Assembly: GCA_021014945.1 (NCBI GenBank)
Contig: MU266327.1
Coordinates: forward strand, 551,493 to 615,492
Source of the DNA: Leucogyrophana mollusca
Taxonomy: Eukaryota > Basidiomycota > Agaricomycetes > Boletales
Reading direction: 5' to 3'
DNA length: 64,000 nt
The notes beneath the pieces are model-generated. The model searched no databases and was not told where the DNA came from. It worked only from the letters and a program-made list of their open reading frames with translations. Shown here in pieces: positions 1 to 10,239 of the stretch. A program made the translations under genes and the position numbers. Positions within the stretch are counted from its first letter, which is position 1. Every line of letters starts with the position of its first letter.

Positions 1-1539
1 CGTGCGCGAGGAAGTTCAGGAAGTAAGACGCGACGCGATTTAATGGCAATGTGGGAAGGCGTTGACTATCTCTTGATCGACGAGGTTTCGATGATTGGTT
101 GCAATTTTTTGGTGCAGATTAGCGAAGCACTCACGGATGCAAAAGGCGTGGATGCGGCATTTGGAGGCATCAATGTTGTGTTTGCAGGTGATTTCGCACA
201 ATTGCCTCCTGTTGGACAGGCGAGATTGTATGCGCATATAAACCTGGCAAAGGTGAGAAACACAAAGTGGGGTCAAAATCTGGTTTTTGGTAAGTTATTA
301 TGGTTAACGGTGAAAACGGTCGTCCTGCTCGACAAAGTAATGCGCCAAGCGGGGTCGACAAATGTCCGCTTTGTTGAATTGTTAGGACGATTACGTTTGG
401 GTAAATGCACCAAAGAGGATTTCGACATTCTCAACAGTCGCTTACTGTCTACAGTGAACCCAGAATGGACATCGCCTGGATGGTTAGATGCACCTATCAT
501 TGTTTCAGATAATGATGTCAAGGATAAAATCAACGAACGGGCTGCCATTGCCTTTGCTCAGCGTACGGGAAAACCGATACACTGGTATTACTGTACGGAC
601 AGAATTAAAGGCAAAATCGTCAATGATAGCGGTCTGAAAGAACATCTTCATGGCCTACATTCGGGAACGACCAAGCAAAGTTTGGGCAAATTGCCTCTCG
701 TTATAGGCATGCCTGTCATGATTACCCACAATTTTGACGTTGACGCTGGAATTGTCAATGGATGTGTGGGCACTTTGAGTGCTATTCGTTACATGGTTGA
801 TGCTGACGGATTTCGCCATGCAACCTCGTGCGTGGTCGATACGCCGGGTATCTCCGGTGAAGCGCTCCCTGCTCTTGAAGTTGGAGAATCTGCCGCTGTC
901 GAAGGATCTCAAGAGATCACTATTATGCATCCGCATTCCAAACGCAGTTGCACTGTATATCGTACTCAAGTTCCCATCGTACCTGCATTTGCTTTAACCG
1001 CGCATAAATCACAGGGACAGACATTGGACAAGGCCATTGTTGACATCGAAAGCTGTGGTGGAACAGAAAGCCCTTACGTAATGTGTTCGAGGGTAACGTC
1101 TTTGGATGGTCTGCTCATTTTGCGACCGTTCAAAATCTCCAAAATCACTAGTCACCAATCTGAAGACGCTAGACGAGAGGACCAACGCCTATATTACCTC
1201 AGTCTCCAAACTATTGTCGACACTGGATCCGAGGCCGAAAGAGCATCAGCGCAAGCTATTCTCTGCAAGACTGCCTTTAACTCGCACATCGATGCCCAAT
1301 TGGATGGACCCATCGATGAGGACGCTACATCAAAACCGATGGACACCTCGAAGCGTCGCCTTGACTGTCTCCAGAAAGACATTATACGGATGACGAACGA
1401 ATCAGTTGGTGGTCCACAACGACCGGTCCATACCAAAAAATCTGCGAAGCGCAAAAGGGCTGACGTCGTTCATTCTCAACGGGATTTGGAACAAGTTCCA
1501 ATGTCTCGCCTGCCAAAAGCTAGACGCCTTGCATTATAA
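1..1539 (+). CDS. PIF1-like helicase, C-terminal part of a Helitron Rep-helicase (5' partial)
   Basis: The frame is open from base 1 and continues upstream of the window, so only the C-terminal ~512 residues are visible. SF1B/PIF1 motifs appear in order: Walker B LLIDEVSMI, motif III with GGINVVFAGDFAQLPP, motif IV LDKVMRQ, a GMPVMITHNF segment followed by DAGIVNGCVG, motif V ALTAHKSQGQTLD, and motif VI YVMCSRVTSLDGL. Walker A must lie outside the window. The HSGTTKQSLGKLPLVIGMP stretch is the kind seen in fungal Helitron helicases rather than cellular Pif1. After motif VI there is a ~120-residue polar tail ending in basic KKSAKRKR, possibly a nuclear localisation signal. The enzyme unwinds DNA during rolling-circle transposition. 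No internal stop is present, so this part is intact. Confidence 0.85.
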   Translation, partial: RARGSSGSKTRRDLMAMWEGVDYLLIDEVSMIGCNFLVQISEALTDAKGVDAAFGGINVVFAGDFAQLPPVGQARLYAHINLAKVRNTKWGQNLVFGKLLWLTVKTVVLLDKVMRQAGSTNVRFVELLGRLRLGKCTKEDFDILNSRLLSTVNPEWTSPGWLDAPIIVSDNDVKDKINERAAIAFAQRTGKPIHWYYCTDRIKGKIVNDSGLKEHLHGLHSGTTKQSLGKLPLVIGMPVMITHNFDVDAGIVNGCVGTLSAIRYMVDADGFRHATSCVVDTPGISGEALPALEVGESAAVEGSQEITIMHPHSKRSCTVYRTQVPIVPAFALTAHKSQGQTLDKAIVDIESCGGTESPYVMCSRVTSLDGLLILRPFKISKITSHQSEDARREDQRLYYLSLQTIVDTGSEAERASAQAILCKTAFNSHIDAQLDGPIDEDATSKPMDTSKRRLDCLQKDIIRMTNESVGGPQRPVHTKKSAKRKRADVVHSQRDLEQVPMSRLPKARRLAL

Positions 1540-1681
1540 CACGATGTTATGCCATTGTAAGCCAATTTACATTTATTGTGGTTGTAATCTCAATGTTCGA
1601 ATTCAGACTGTCACAGGAATAGCTATATAACATACAAATCGTCGATCTTATTGGCCTTGTCTTTGTCGTTGGTTTATCAAT

Positions 1682-2343
1682 ATGCAAACATCATCTAGTT
1701 CATCCCATCGCAGTAAGCTCGACAATAACTTACTTGACAGACAGCTCTAACTTCCGTAGTATTCGATGTTTTTGACCTGATATATAACATATTGGGTCAC
1801 CTTTCTCTAGGCAATCTCGTGTCCACTTCTCGTGTCAATCGCATGTTTCGAAACTGTTACTGGAAGATCGCGCGTACTCATTATACCGATGTTCTGCACG
1901 TATACGTTGGGAACGATATTGCTGGATTCCAATCCGCAGTTAACGCTTGCGGTGGCGTAATCACTGGATCCACAGCGTTATTCGTGCTTTTGACACCGTC
2001 CTCGTGGGTTCCACAAGATCTCAACATCGTCGTACCCCATCGGCGATCCACATCGATAATATCCTATCTGCAGCGCAGATCCTTCGTGATAGTAAACGAC
2101 GACACTTCTCACATCAAATGGCCGTTCCTCCGCTATGTGGCATCGCATATTGTTCTATTACAGGGTCAACATCGAGTCACTGTGACAGAAAGTATTGACG
2201 CCAGCGTGTTAACCGTCATTCTCGCATCCGCCATTTTCACCACGGTCGTTCATACGATCGTGAGCCGGGCGGTCCATACACTCGGAGGAGCAATAGCGAT
2301 TAGAAACAACCTTGTGACATCGCACAAATTACGAAAGAAGTAG
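1682..2343 (+). CDS. F-box / nucleotidyltransferase-like protein, copy 1 (possibly broken)
   Basis: Spliced as 1682-1712 and 1760-2343 (47-base intron with a CTAAC branch-like site). The protein begins MQTSSSSSHRIFDVFDLIYN and then has an F-box-like LSLGNLVSTSRVNRMFR. At about residues 75-105 there is GSTALFVLL then QDLNIVVP, resembling the GS...DxD signature of nucleotidyltransferase-fold proteins common in agaricomycetes, but with Asn in place of the second acid. The gene at 3028-3933 on the other strand is a divergent paralogue. The frame stops at 2341-2343, earlier than in the paralogue, so the copy may be truncated. Function unknown. Confidence 0.5.
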
Positions 2344-2405
2344 AAAGCCGGGTAGTAAGTACCATTTATTATCGAGAGTTAATAGTGTCTTACTTGTCTT
2401 GCCAG

Positions 2406-2873
2406 CACCAAGAAAGAAGATATACTGGTCTACTTTTTGGTCGTCAAAGTGACGCTCCCGATTTAGTACTGGTGCCTATTGATTCAAACGTTCCAGACAT
2501 CGAGTCTATCGACGATATATGCACAACAGATTGGATGCTCGAATTTCGGCGTCGAGAACCATTGTGCCTGATCAACCACACTCGCGTTATCTTACTCGAC
2601 ACCTCTGCGGCAACGTCGTCTTCTAACCATGCTTATACCGTCTGCACCGAATCACTGCAAGACGCTGCCAACGAACCGAATATTCTACTCATGCGGATCT
2701 TCGGCATCCCAAACTTCGTTCACAATGAATCTGAGCAGATACCATGTGGAAACATGCTTGTCGTCAAACACACCCTACACACACCTTTACGCATTATTGA
2801 CATTGCTCCTGATGATATTGATGCCATTGTTTGTTTGTTAATCGTGTATGTGATCTCTCTGTATACTGTATGA
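2406..2873 (+). CDS. Hypothetical open segment downstream of copy 1
   Basis: An open frame of about 155 codons starts after a plausible splice acceptor (TTGCCAG at 2399-2405) and has no ATG near its start. Composition is protein-like (GRQSDAPDLVLVPIDSN; ending with PCGNMLVVKH and a hydrophobic C-terminus CLLIVYVISLYTV). It could be the detached 3' part of copy 1, whose frame stops at 2343, or a separate decayed gene. A GTAAGT donor at 2355-2360 would give a 51-base intron to 2405, but it lies after the stop of copy 1. I do not recognise the family. Confidence 0.3.
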   Translation, partial: HQERRYTGLLFGRQSDAPDLVLVPIDSNVPDIESIDDICTTDWMLEFRRREPLCLINHTRVILLDTSAATSSSNHAYTVCTESLQDAANEPNILLMRIFGIPNFVHNESEQIPCGNMLVVKHTLHTPLRIIDIAPDDIDAIVCLLIVYVISLYTV

Positions 2874-3027
2874 TAAGACTGATGTAGTACACACCAGCGC
2901 ATATAAAGCCGGCAACCAATTGCCACCCAACTTATTCGCAAAAGAGTAGCATCGTTAATTGGGATGTGTAAATTAATCATTGTTCACAATGTCACCTCGG
3001 GGATTTCGATACAATTGACAATATATT

Positions 3028-3933
3028 CTACAGCACGGTCAAAAAGGAGCCACTATCCAATCTCTCAGCTCCGTCACATCCTTCTCCTCCCATGCACCAT
3101 AACACAACTGGTTCATCTGCGCAATGAAATTCGTCTGGGACATTATCCGCCATATCTAATGTCATCCATAGACAACCTGCATCGTCAGAACTGCGTAGCA
3201 AGTGTGGACAATTGACATTATTGCCGCATTCGTGAGGAATGCCATCTTCTTCGTCCCAAGCAGTGGCCACACTTTGAACATCAAAACCTCTTCTTTGAAA
3301 CTTGACAAGTGCTTGCATATTGCCCAACACCAATCTTGCATCTCGCATTGACATCACGTTGAAGAGCGCCCTATACTGACCCGTTAACTTGGGATAGGCC
3401 GAAAAAAAGCCGTTGTGGGTGATGTAATTCATTACAATGGTGCTGTGGATCTGAAAGACAGGTCGAACGGCGCATTCCGTGATGGAAACTACGATTTCGA
3501 TGGTTTTGGAGCCATTGATCATCGCCACAACGGTGTGGACAGATGACTGTGAACGTACAGGTCGATCGCCGCCCACACAGACTGTTTGATAGTTTTGCTG
3601 CGCGAGGTATGCCATCACAATGATGACTTGCGATCTTGGCACATAGATATCTATGTTGGATGAAGACCACCGCACGCTGACCGCAGGTAAGAGCATCTGC
3701 AATGCTACAGAGCCTGACACCACTGACGACGTCAAACGAAGTAATTCGATAAAGGCCGTAGGATAGTTGAAAAATTGAGCCAGCAATGTGGATTTACGGT
3801 GATTGAGGTAGGCTACGACACATCCTCTGTGAATCTTGCTTAGAGACGCCAGCTTTTGTAGTGCATCGAAGGGCAAGAGTGCAAGGATTGCGTGAACGCT
3901 CTCGACTGGTAAGCGTAACAAAATATTCGACAT
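3028..3933 (-). CDS. F-box / nucleotidyltransferase-like protein, copy 2
   Basis: Uninterrupted frame of 301 residues from the ATG at 3933. The N-terminus MSNILLRLPVESVHAILALL followed by LPFDALQKLASLSK is F-box-like. Residues ~70-95 contain GSVALQMLL then SSNIDIYVPRSQ, the nucleotidyltransferase-fold-like GS...DxD region with Asn at the first acidic position. The middle aligns with copy 1 (ITECAVRPVFQIHSTIVMNY against IDASVLTVILASAIFTTVV). The C-terminal half is Cys/Asp-rich (HECGNNVNCPHLL, CMGGEGC). The gene is convergent with copy 1 and sits inside the presumed Helitron. Role unknown; the F-box resemblance is by pattern only. Confidence 0.55.
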   Translation of the reverse strand: MSNILLRLPVESVHAILALLPFDALQKLASLSKIHRGCVVAYLNHRKSTLLAQFFNYPTAFIELLRLTSSVVSGSVALQMLLPAVSVRWSSSNIDIYVPRSQVIIVMAYLAQQNYQTVCVGGDRPVRSQSSVHTVVAMINGSKTIEIVVSITECAVRPVFQIHSTIVMNYITHNGFFSAYPKLTGQYRALFNVMSMRDARLVLGNMQALVKFQRRGFDVQSVATAWDEEDGIPHECGNNVNCPHLLRSSDDAGCLWMTLDMADNVPDEFHCADEPVVLWCMGGEGCDGAERLDSGSFLTVL

Positions 3934-4092
3934 TTTGATCGATCCTGCTGATTTAATGACGAAGGCCCCTCTATATATCTCCCTTATAATTGCAAATCCC
4001 ACATCCGCCGTGATCCGCTGTACTTCAAATTGACTGGATAGGGTGTCGCTTTATAAACTGCCCTACATTCTGCCCAAACGTTACCCGTCCCA

Positions 4093-4540
4093 ATGGTAAC
4101 GTTTCCACATTCGAGTTGGACAAACGCATTCTATGTGGGCACTCATGGTACCGACTGTGGACTTCAATCTACATCAATTACGATCGCCACAGCTAACGCA
4201 GAACCGACCATTAATCACCTCCCTTTCTTTTTCCCTTCACCAAACACCGTAGATTTCTACGAGAAAGAGATTACCTTGATAGGCACCACTATCACTCGTC
4301 GGTTTCTCGTGCTGTACGACAAACACATGCATAACCAGCCATGTTCAAGTGTCTGTTCCTATCTAGTCTTGTCTCGAGACCACTCACGAACCGGCTTTCG
4401 ACGAATGTCGCAAAAAGACTTCATAGCAATCGCCCAAGTTTTAAGCAGGTAAGTTTTCTATCTTTATCCATCTCCCCTTTCCTTATCAACCAACCAGTTT
4501 GACCGAAGACGTACCACCCATTTCTCTTCAACAAGAATGA
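4093..4540 (+). CDS. Small conserved-looking protein of the Helitron-like element (132 aa)
   Basis: Two exons, 4093-4448 and 4498-4540, separated by a 49-base GT-AG intron. The product starts at a true ATG (MVTFPHSSWTNAFYVGTHGT), contains a TDCGLQSTSITIA stretch, a Pro/Phe-rich HLPFFFPSPNTVDFYEKE, then TITRRFLVLYDKH and SRDHSRTGFRRMSQ, and ends LTEDVPPISLQQE. There is no signal peptide or transmembrane segment. It lies 300 bases before the 381-residue gene on the same strand, both between the helicase and the putative element end. I do not recognise a named family. The regular splicing and absence of stops suggest a functional gene. Confidence 0.55.
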
Positions 4541-4846
4541 ATCGTCACAAGTCTTTGTATATTTCCAAAACTATAGACAGGGATGCAACAATTCATTTCT
4601 CTAATCGATTGATCGCTCGCTATTTCAACCGCAAGACGTTCGAGCCATCTTCAAACTCAACGCATCGGTGTTATAACAAATTCACGAACCAACCTCGTCA
4701 ACATCGACCTCAACATGACGCCCCGTCAGATTAATACGACACCTAATTCTCGCATAATCAAAATTCCCTCTCCGCCACCTCCTTTCCAATAGAAAATAAA
4801 ATCCGCTAATCCACAGATTTCCCTATCACACATCGGTTCGCTCACT

Positions 4847-6255
4847 ATGCAAATCTTACACGAGACCGACCCCTCCAGCGTCTACACAGCGCGCGTTCAA
4901 TCCGGACTATATGATTCAGTGGTCGACCAAATCCTAGCTCTACCGCAAGGCACGGCTCTTGCCATGTCTACATATGAAGAAGATTTTAGACGTGTGACCA
5001 ACAACTGGTCCGGTAACTTCTCTTATCAAAGCGCCAATACGACTGTCGAACACGAAAGCATTCTTGTTGGGCAATTATGTCATTCTTCAATGGGTACAAA
5101 ATTCAATGCTCGCGGAAATCACTACGCCGGGACAGGATTTAATGTAAAAACCACGTTCTCTCAGCTCATCGCAATACTAACAATAATTATATGCAGCCGA
5201 TTTTTATTGAGGATAAAAGCCGGGTGAAGTTTGTGTTTACGCTCTCTGTACCGACCAACGCCACGCACCGCATGCAAACATTGTGGGACAATCAGGTCGC
5301 GACACTGAACGAAGTAATCGATGCAGACCGTGAAGAACTAAAACGACGAAGCAAGGTACGCTCCCTACGGAGAAATTTAAAAAAAAAACCGTCTTTAACC
5401 GTGACTTAGAATTTGCCCTTCAAAGAATGGACCGACCATTCCACCAGCGACAAGAATCTTCCACCCGACTTAATCAATGTACTTTCGGGACAAATTTACG
5501 TGGTACGTCCATGCAATTCGTTGAATTCACCAACCTCTTTCTCACCAATTTTACAGGTACCCAAGGGAAAACAAGGAGACGCTGATCCTACAGCCAAACG
5601 CACCAAGATTACCAAAAAAAGCATCGCAAAGTCATCCGAAACTAAAGAATCAATCGCTTCTCGACCGAGCAAAACAGAGGAGCTTGATTTTGATTCAAAT
5701 ATGCAAGACGATGATGGGAATATGGCCGAATCCTCTCCACATATTCCCGAAGTACCGGCTAACGTACCAACTGGTAAAATTCTCTAACAGCGATACTAAT
5801 TCTCATTTGACGAATCTCGCTAGCGTCCACAAATGATTTGTACAACCCATCTATTCTGCCTGATTACGGAGGAGAACTGTTTCGCCACGAAAAAGCTATG
5901 CTCCGGCAACTTGACATGCGTGATACAGACAATAACCTCGTACCTCCCAAAGACTGGTATAACACTTTCACTCCAGGCTGTTTAATTATGGCCAGGGTCA
6001 CATTGCATGCCTTCAGTTGGGAATCACGACGTGTGAGTACTAGAAAATCTATGCATCCAATTATATGAATTTACAGTTTTCCAGGTCTACCAGCTGAATG
6101 CACATAGCATCCGCTTACTGGACAAATCGATTGAACCGGTCGAAGAACGATTGGGCGGCGTGGTGCCCAACACCTCCGACGCTACTTCATCCTCTAACAC
6201 AGCCGCATCTGCAGCAATGTCAGCATTCTCGCTCGGAAAACGGGCACATGACTGA
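4847..6255 (+). CDS. Six-exon 381-residue protein of the Helitron-like element, function unknown
   Basis: Exons 4847-5143, 5197-5355, 5410-5502, 5557-5773, 5824-6032 and 6085-6255; all five introns are 50-54 bases, GT-AG, and keep the frame. Residues 1-180 form a folded-looking N-terminal part (VDQILALPQGTALAM, FIEDKSRVKFVFTLSVP). Residues ~185-255 are a lysine/serine then acidic linker. Residues ~256-365 form a second folded part with GELFRHEKAMLRQLD, KDWYNTFTPGCLIMARVTLH and VYQLNAHSIRLLDKS. The PGCLIMARVTLH...YQLNAHSIRLLD pattern looks like consecutive beta strands and could be an OB-like fold. Plant Helitrons carry an RPA-like single-strand-binding protein; that parallel is my inference only. 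The C-terminus GKRAHD is basic. Confidence 0.65.
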
Positions 6256-6649
6256 TTAACTACTTATCCAATTGACATTATATCTCGTCGCCTATGTTCC
6301 TTACCTATGATCATACATGTGATAGCCACTACCATTTCAAAAATCGTACGCACCTTTGCCATTGGATCGAAGCCACAACCAGCATGGGTTAAGACATGGA
6401 GCGGGCGAGCACAAGAGTAGAATAAATTTAAGTCATCGGGAATGTGTATGCATTGAGAGGGTCGTTTACTGGAACGACCCCGCGGCTACGCCAAACGAAG
6501 AAGTCCCAGAGGTGACCCCGCACAAGCAGTTGGCACTGGAATGGAAAAGGAAGAAGAAAATCTCCCAAAAGCGCACACCCGCTAACGTGGGTAAAACATG
6601 CTGTAAAGAGTACTCGGGCCGAATATGGCCTCGTTTATAATTTGCAGAA
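6256..6649. other. Non-coding tail of the Helitron-like element
   Basis: No convincing gene. An 8-base perfect inverted repeat, GGGTCGTT (6459-6466) and AACGACCC (6473-6480) with a 6-base loop, lies here, about 215 bases before the terminal hairpin. Short open frames lack ATG starts or conserved residues. Confidence 0.4.
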
Positions 6650-6697
6650 AAAGTGGCAATTGAAGGTAGCGGGCGTTGCCACTTTATGTGGCCCTAG
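6650..6697 (+). repeat. Candidate Helitron 3' terminal hairpin and CTAG end
   Basis: AAAGTGGCAA (6650-6659) and its exact complement TTGCCACTTT (6676-6685) enclose a 16-base loop. ATGTGGCC follows, then CTAG at 6694-6697. Hairpin spacing and CTRR end match the known Helitron 3' layout and the orientation of the upstream helicase. Confidence 0.5.
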
Positions 6698-7973
6698 GAC
6701 TTATTCCATCTAACAAGCAACGCAACTTCTTGGATATAGCCCAAACAAGATTGTTGCGGTTGTAGCAGGTGGGCTCTACTTTGTGGGCGGTCTGGCGTTA
6801 TATACCCGCTTGTTCTCGCGTCGCACATGGTGGGGATTCTGTCCTCCCGTCCACGTTTGAGGCCAGGCGGCTGCAACATTCTCGCACCACATTCTGCATG
6901 CGCATTCCAATGGCCATATATCCAAATTCTCTCCCCACCTTCATGATCTAGCAACCCTTCATCCTGCCGCCACGGGCCGCATACACCGTCTTCTCTAAGT
7001 GTATCGACCACCCATACCCGTGGATTAGACCCAAAAAGGTTGCGAAGTATTTCATAACAAGTGATATCTCGACATTCCTAATCCAGGTTTATCCGTCTTG
7101 GTGCCAACGACTGGGTATGAGGCGAATCGCCCACTGACGCTCACGTTCCTGCAAGGTGGCGGCGGCGGAATGCAGGCGTCGACAAATACAACGACGAAAT
7201 TGATGCGCGGGTCCTTCTCAGTGGCCTCGTGCTTTCATTGTCAGTCTTGTCTTGGTTCGTGTCCAGTAATGCAGACCCGTCCCAGCGGTCAGATCCGCTG
7301 TCTGTATCGCGTCATAGGGCTTGCCCAGGGCACTGGATTGGATCCCGTGACTCATGAAAGTGAGTATCGTTTCTCTGTCGTTCCATTCCCGCCGTACTAA
7401 CATTGTCCCCACCCTAATTCGCTGCTACGCCACTACTCATTGGGATAGGCACATGTTGTGTATCGGTTAACCAACAACTTCGAGATAAATGCCCCAGAAG
7501 ACACCGAACTACAGCTTGTAACTGAGGCTGCGATGGACACTTATGTCTAAACTGGAGGCAAGGGTGTCCACTGACATGACAGGCCCATTTTCGGCTGGCG
7601 GAGGTTACTTTTCCGGCATATGCGGACTCGATTCTCAGATAATTCGAATGTTGATCATAGTATTTCTCCCTCTTGCTCCCTCGTGTTTCCTGCAACCTAC
7701 CTTTTTTTTTCACCGTTGGAAGTGCATGTAACCATCAAGAAGACGCCCTTATCTTGGAAATGGCTCCCAGGGTTGATTTTTCAGCATCACATCCTCACCT
7801 CCGGCGCGGCCATCGAACAAGAAGCCGGTGAATATAGTTTACATTAAGACATGGTCATAAGGACAGAATCATGTTACACAACTGAAAGCAACAACACGTT
7901 CCCTCCAGGGAATGAACCCTAAACTGTCAACGAGATCAGTGGGCTATTAGCTTGGCCCATACTTTGGCAGGGC
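6698..7973. other. Intergenic, no supported gene
   Basis: No long uninterrupted or well-spliced gene could be built. Scattered protein-like stretches occur on the + strand, for example IVAVVAGGLYFVGGLALYTR near 6753-6812, but they are broken by stops. The stretch may be remains of a decayed gene next to the element. Confidence 0.4.
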
Positions 7974-10239
7974 TTAAGAATTCGATTCGATCCGAAGCTG
8001 CCTTTCCCTCACGGCAGATCTGCTTGTAGCCCGACACCCAAATGGGATGGGATGTCTGTTGTGTCAGTGCATCATTACCAGGTTAGCTTCAAAACAAAGC
8101 GAGAAATCGACTCAATCACATACACGACGTTGCCTGTTGTGAATTCTGGCGTCACTTCGACTTCCCTCCCATCCGTATCCAATGCTTTTGCAAAATGTAA
8201 TGTGGCGAGCATCGTCACAACTGCAGCCCACATTGATCCTTCAGCGAGGAACCTGCCGGGGCTAAAGAGGTCCGCGATCAGATAGTTTTACAGCCCACCC
8301 GTGGCGTCGCTCACCAGATTCTTCGTCCAAACCCGAAGGACGGACTGGTAGAAAACGAATCCTTTGGGGAGAGTTGACCGTTTGGCAACAAATATCGGGC
8401 AGGATTAAAACGATCGGCGTTGTCAGATTCGGACGAAGCACGAGACATTGCCCTTGGTTGAATGGAAATTTTATTTAGGAAAGTAACGCAATGCGGGCGA
8501 TCATCTACATACCAGACGTTGTACACCATCACTGCTCCTAGCAATCTGTTAGTCAGTAATATGGGCGGAGCAAAGATCGCCCCGGGCATACCTTTCGGAA
8601 TATAATAACCATCGTAAGTGTCACTCTCCGTGGTCGCATGCGGCATTCCTGCATACGTCTCAAATCTTTTTTGGTCAAAACACCAGAGACGTCGAGATGC
8701 ATACCTAGTGGAGCCACAGAATGCCATCTTAAGGTTTCACGGAGAACGGCCTCAACATAGGGCAAGGAGGATCGGTGTTCGAAACCTGGGAGTTTATCTT
8801 GTCCCACCACAGCATCTATTTCTTCCTGTGCTCGCGTTTGGATTTCCGGATAGAGCACCATGGCTAGGACGAATGTGAGCAACGAAAAAGACGTCTACAG
8901 GGTTATTGTGGTTCAGCACTGAGTGAGTCTGCCTGTCGAGGGACGTACAGAGTCGGCTCCGGCTGGTAGACAGGAAGTGAGTGACAGGCAATCGAAAGGA
9001 AAACATGATCTGACCAATAAAAACAGTGGTGGCAGTATCTTTCATCGCACGTTCCAAATTATCATCGGTGTCGCCCTCCTTGTAGCTCTGAAAAAAATCA
9101 GATACCATCGAACGGCTAGCGATCCCCGCAACCTAGGAAACTGCACTGAGCGCCCGTGTCTACTACAGTTCAGTCTTTGGAATGGGGTAAGAAAACGTAC
9201 CACTTGTTCCTTGGCATGATTGAATGGAATATCCCTGACTTCGGTTGCAAGTTGCTTGCAGTAGGATGCCTTTCTCTTGAAGGCCATACCAGGAAACCAT
9301 CCGGGAAGATATCTGACTAAGTGCAGACATCGTATTTCTTCCACCAGACGAGTTATGAAAACACTCACGCAAAGGGAAGGCAGTTAATACAACTGCGCGC
9401 TCGGCAGACATGTCGCTTGAGATCATCTTGTTCAACTTTCGGACACGAGCGACGAGCGGGTCTTCTTGGGAGGTAACTTCGTACCCGTATGTGACAGCCA
9501 TTATTATCGCGGCAGAGAAGCTAAAGAGGTCATCAGCGGATTCGTGGTGGAAGTTTACGAAACAGGAATAGGTACTTTGTCAAATGCTCTTCGACCTGAC
9601 CAGGGGACTCTGTTGAGCCTCTCATTATATTCAGTACCAGTTCGTGAGCCCTTCGCAAGTACAGATCTCTATGGCCGGCGATGACCTCCGTGCGCAAAGT
9701 CAAATTGAAGAGCTTGCGATGGAGCTTCCACTCCTCGGTGTTCCCCAGAATTACAGTAAGGAAGTCGACACCGAAGCTAGAACACGAGATATCAAATCGG
9801 CTCAAAAATACTTCCACGGATAACGACTTACAGTTTGTACAAGGTCGAAGTTAGACGATCCGAGTAGATGGAAGAACGTTGTTCTAATAGATCTCTTGCT
9901 ACTTTGACAGAGTTGATTATGATGTAGTCTTGGCCCAGGAGGGACGAGTAGACGATGTCACCTAGAAGGAAGAAAGGTACTATGTGCAGTCGATCATACA
10001 ACTTCTGATCGAACAAATGACGAACCATACTTCTTGCTCCAGGCAGTATATGTGAGCCAGGGTCTAGCAGAGTTGATGTCGAATAGATTTCCAAGTAAAG
10101 GTAGGCCCCGGGGACCTGGAGGAAGGGGTAAGCTGGACGGGTTCGCTTGCTTCCGTGCTGAGCGCTGCGCAAGAATGGCGGCTGCGATCACGGAGATCAC
10201 AGCGGTGACCGCGAGGGGGATATCGATTGTACAAACCAT
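7974..10239 (-). CDS. Cytochrome P450 monooxygenase
   Basis: Start ATG at 10239; about ten introns; roughly 515 residues, normal for the family. The N-terminus is a membrane anchor (residues 1-25, IPLAVTAVISVIAAAIL) followed by the proline hinge LPLPPGPRGLPLLG. The helix C motif WKLHR lies near residue 130. The helix I groove AGADST has Ser where the usual first Thr stands. The K-helix ExxR is ETLR, and the PERF-like segment is DRFNPARYL. The haem-binding FGFGRRICPG is split by an intron beginning right after ICys's second base; unspliced it looks like a premature stop. The C-terminus HPIPFGCRATSRS is reached through a last intron 8056-8123. Haem-thiolate oxidation of a lipophilic substrate at the ER; E-class group I, OrdA-like by appearance. 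No biosynthetic partners lie beside it. Confidence 0.92.

Larger units (their letters stand above)
1..6697 (+). mobile_element. Helitron-like element, right-hand part (left end outside window)
   Basis: A PIF1/Helitron-type helicase runs in from the left edge. It is followed by four or five poorly conserved genes, then a perfect 10-base inverted repeat at 6650-6659/6676-6685. Eight bases later comes CTAG at 6694-6697. Helitrons are known to end in CTRR, with a short hairpin about 10-12 bases before the end and no terminal inverted repeats; this arrangement fits on the correct strand. The base after CTAG is G rather than the usual T, and the 5' TC end lies outside the window, so the element boundary is inferred. 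The intervening genes would then be auxiliary or captured cargo. Confidence 0.5.

Noticed and set aside
8311..8330. Apparent premature stop in the P450 just before the haem cysteine
   Set aside because: A GTGAGC...TTTAG intron restores FGFGRRICPGRF, so the gene is intact.
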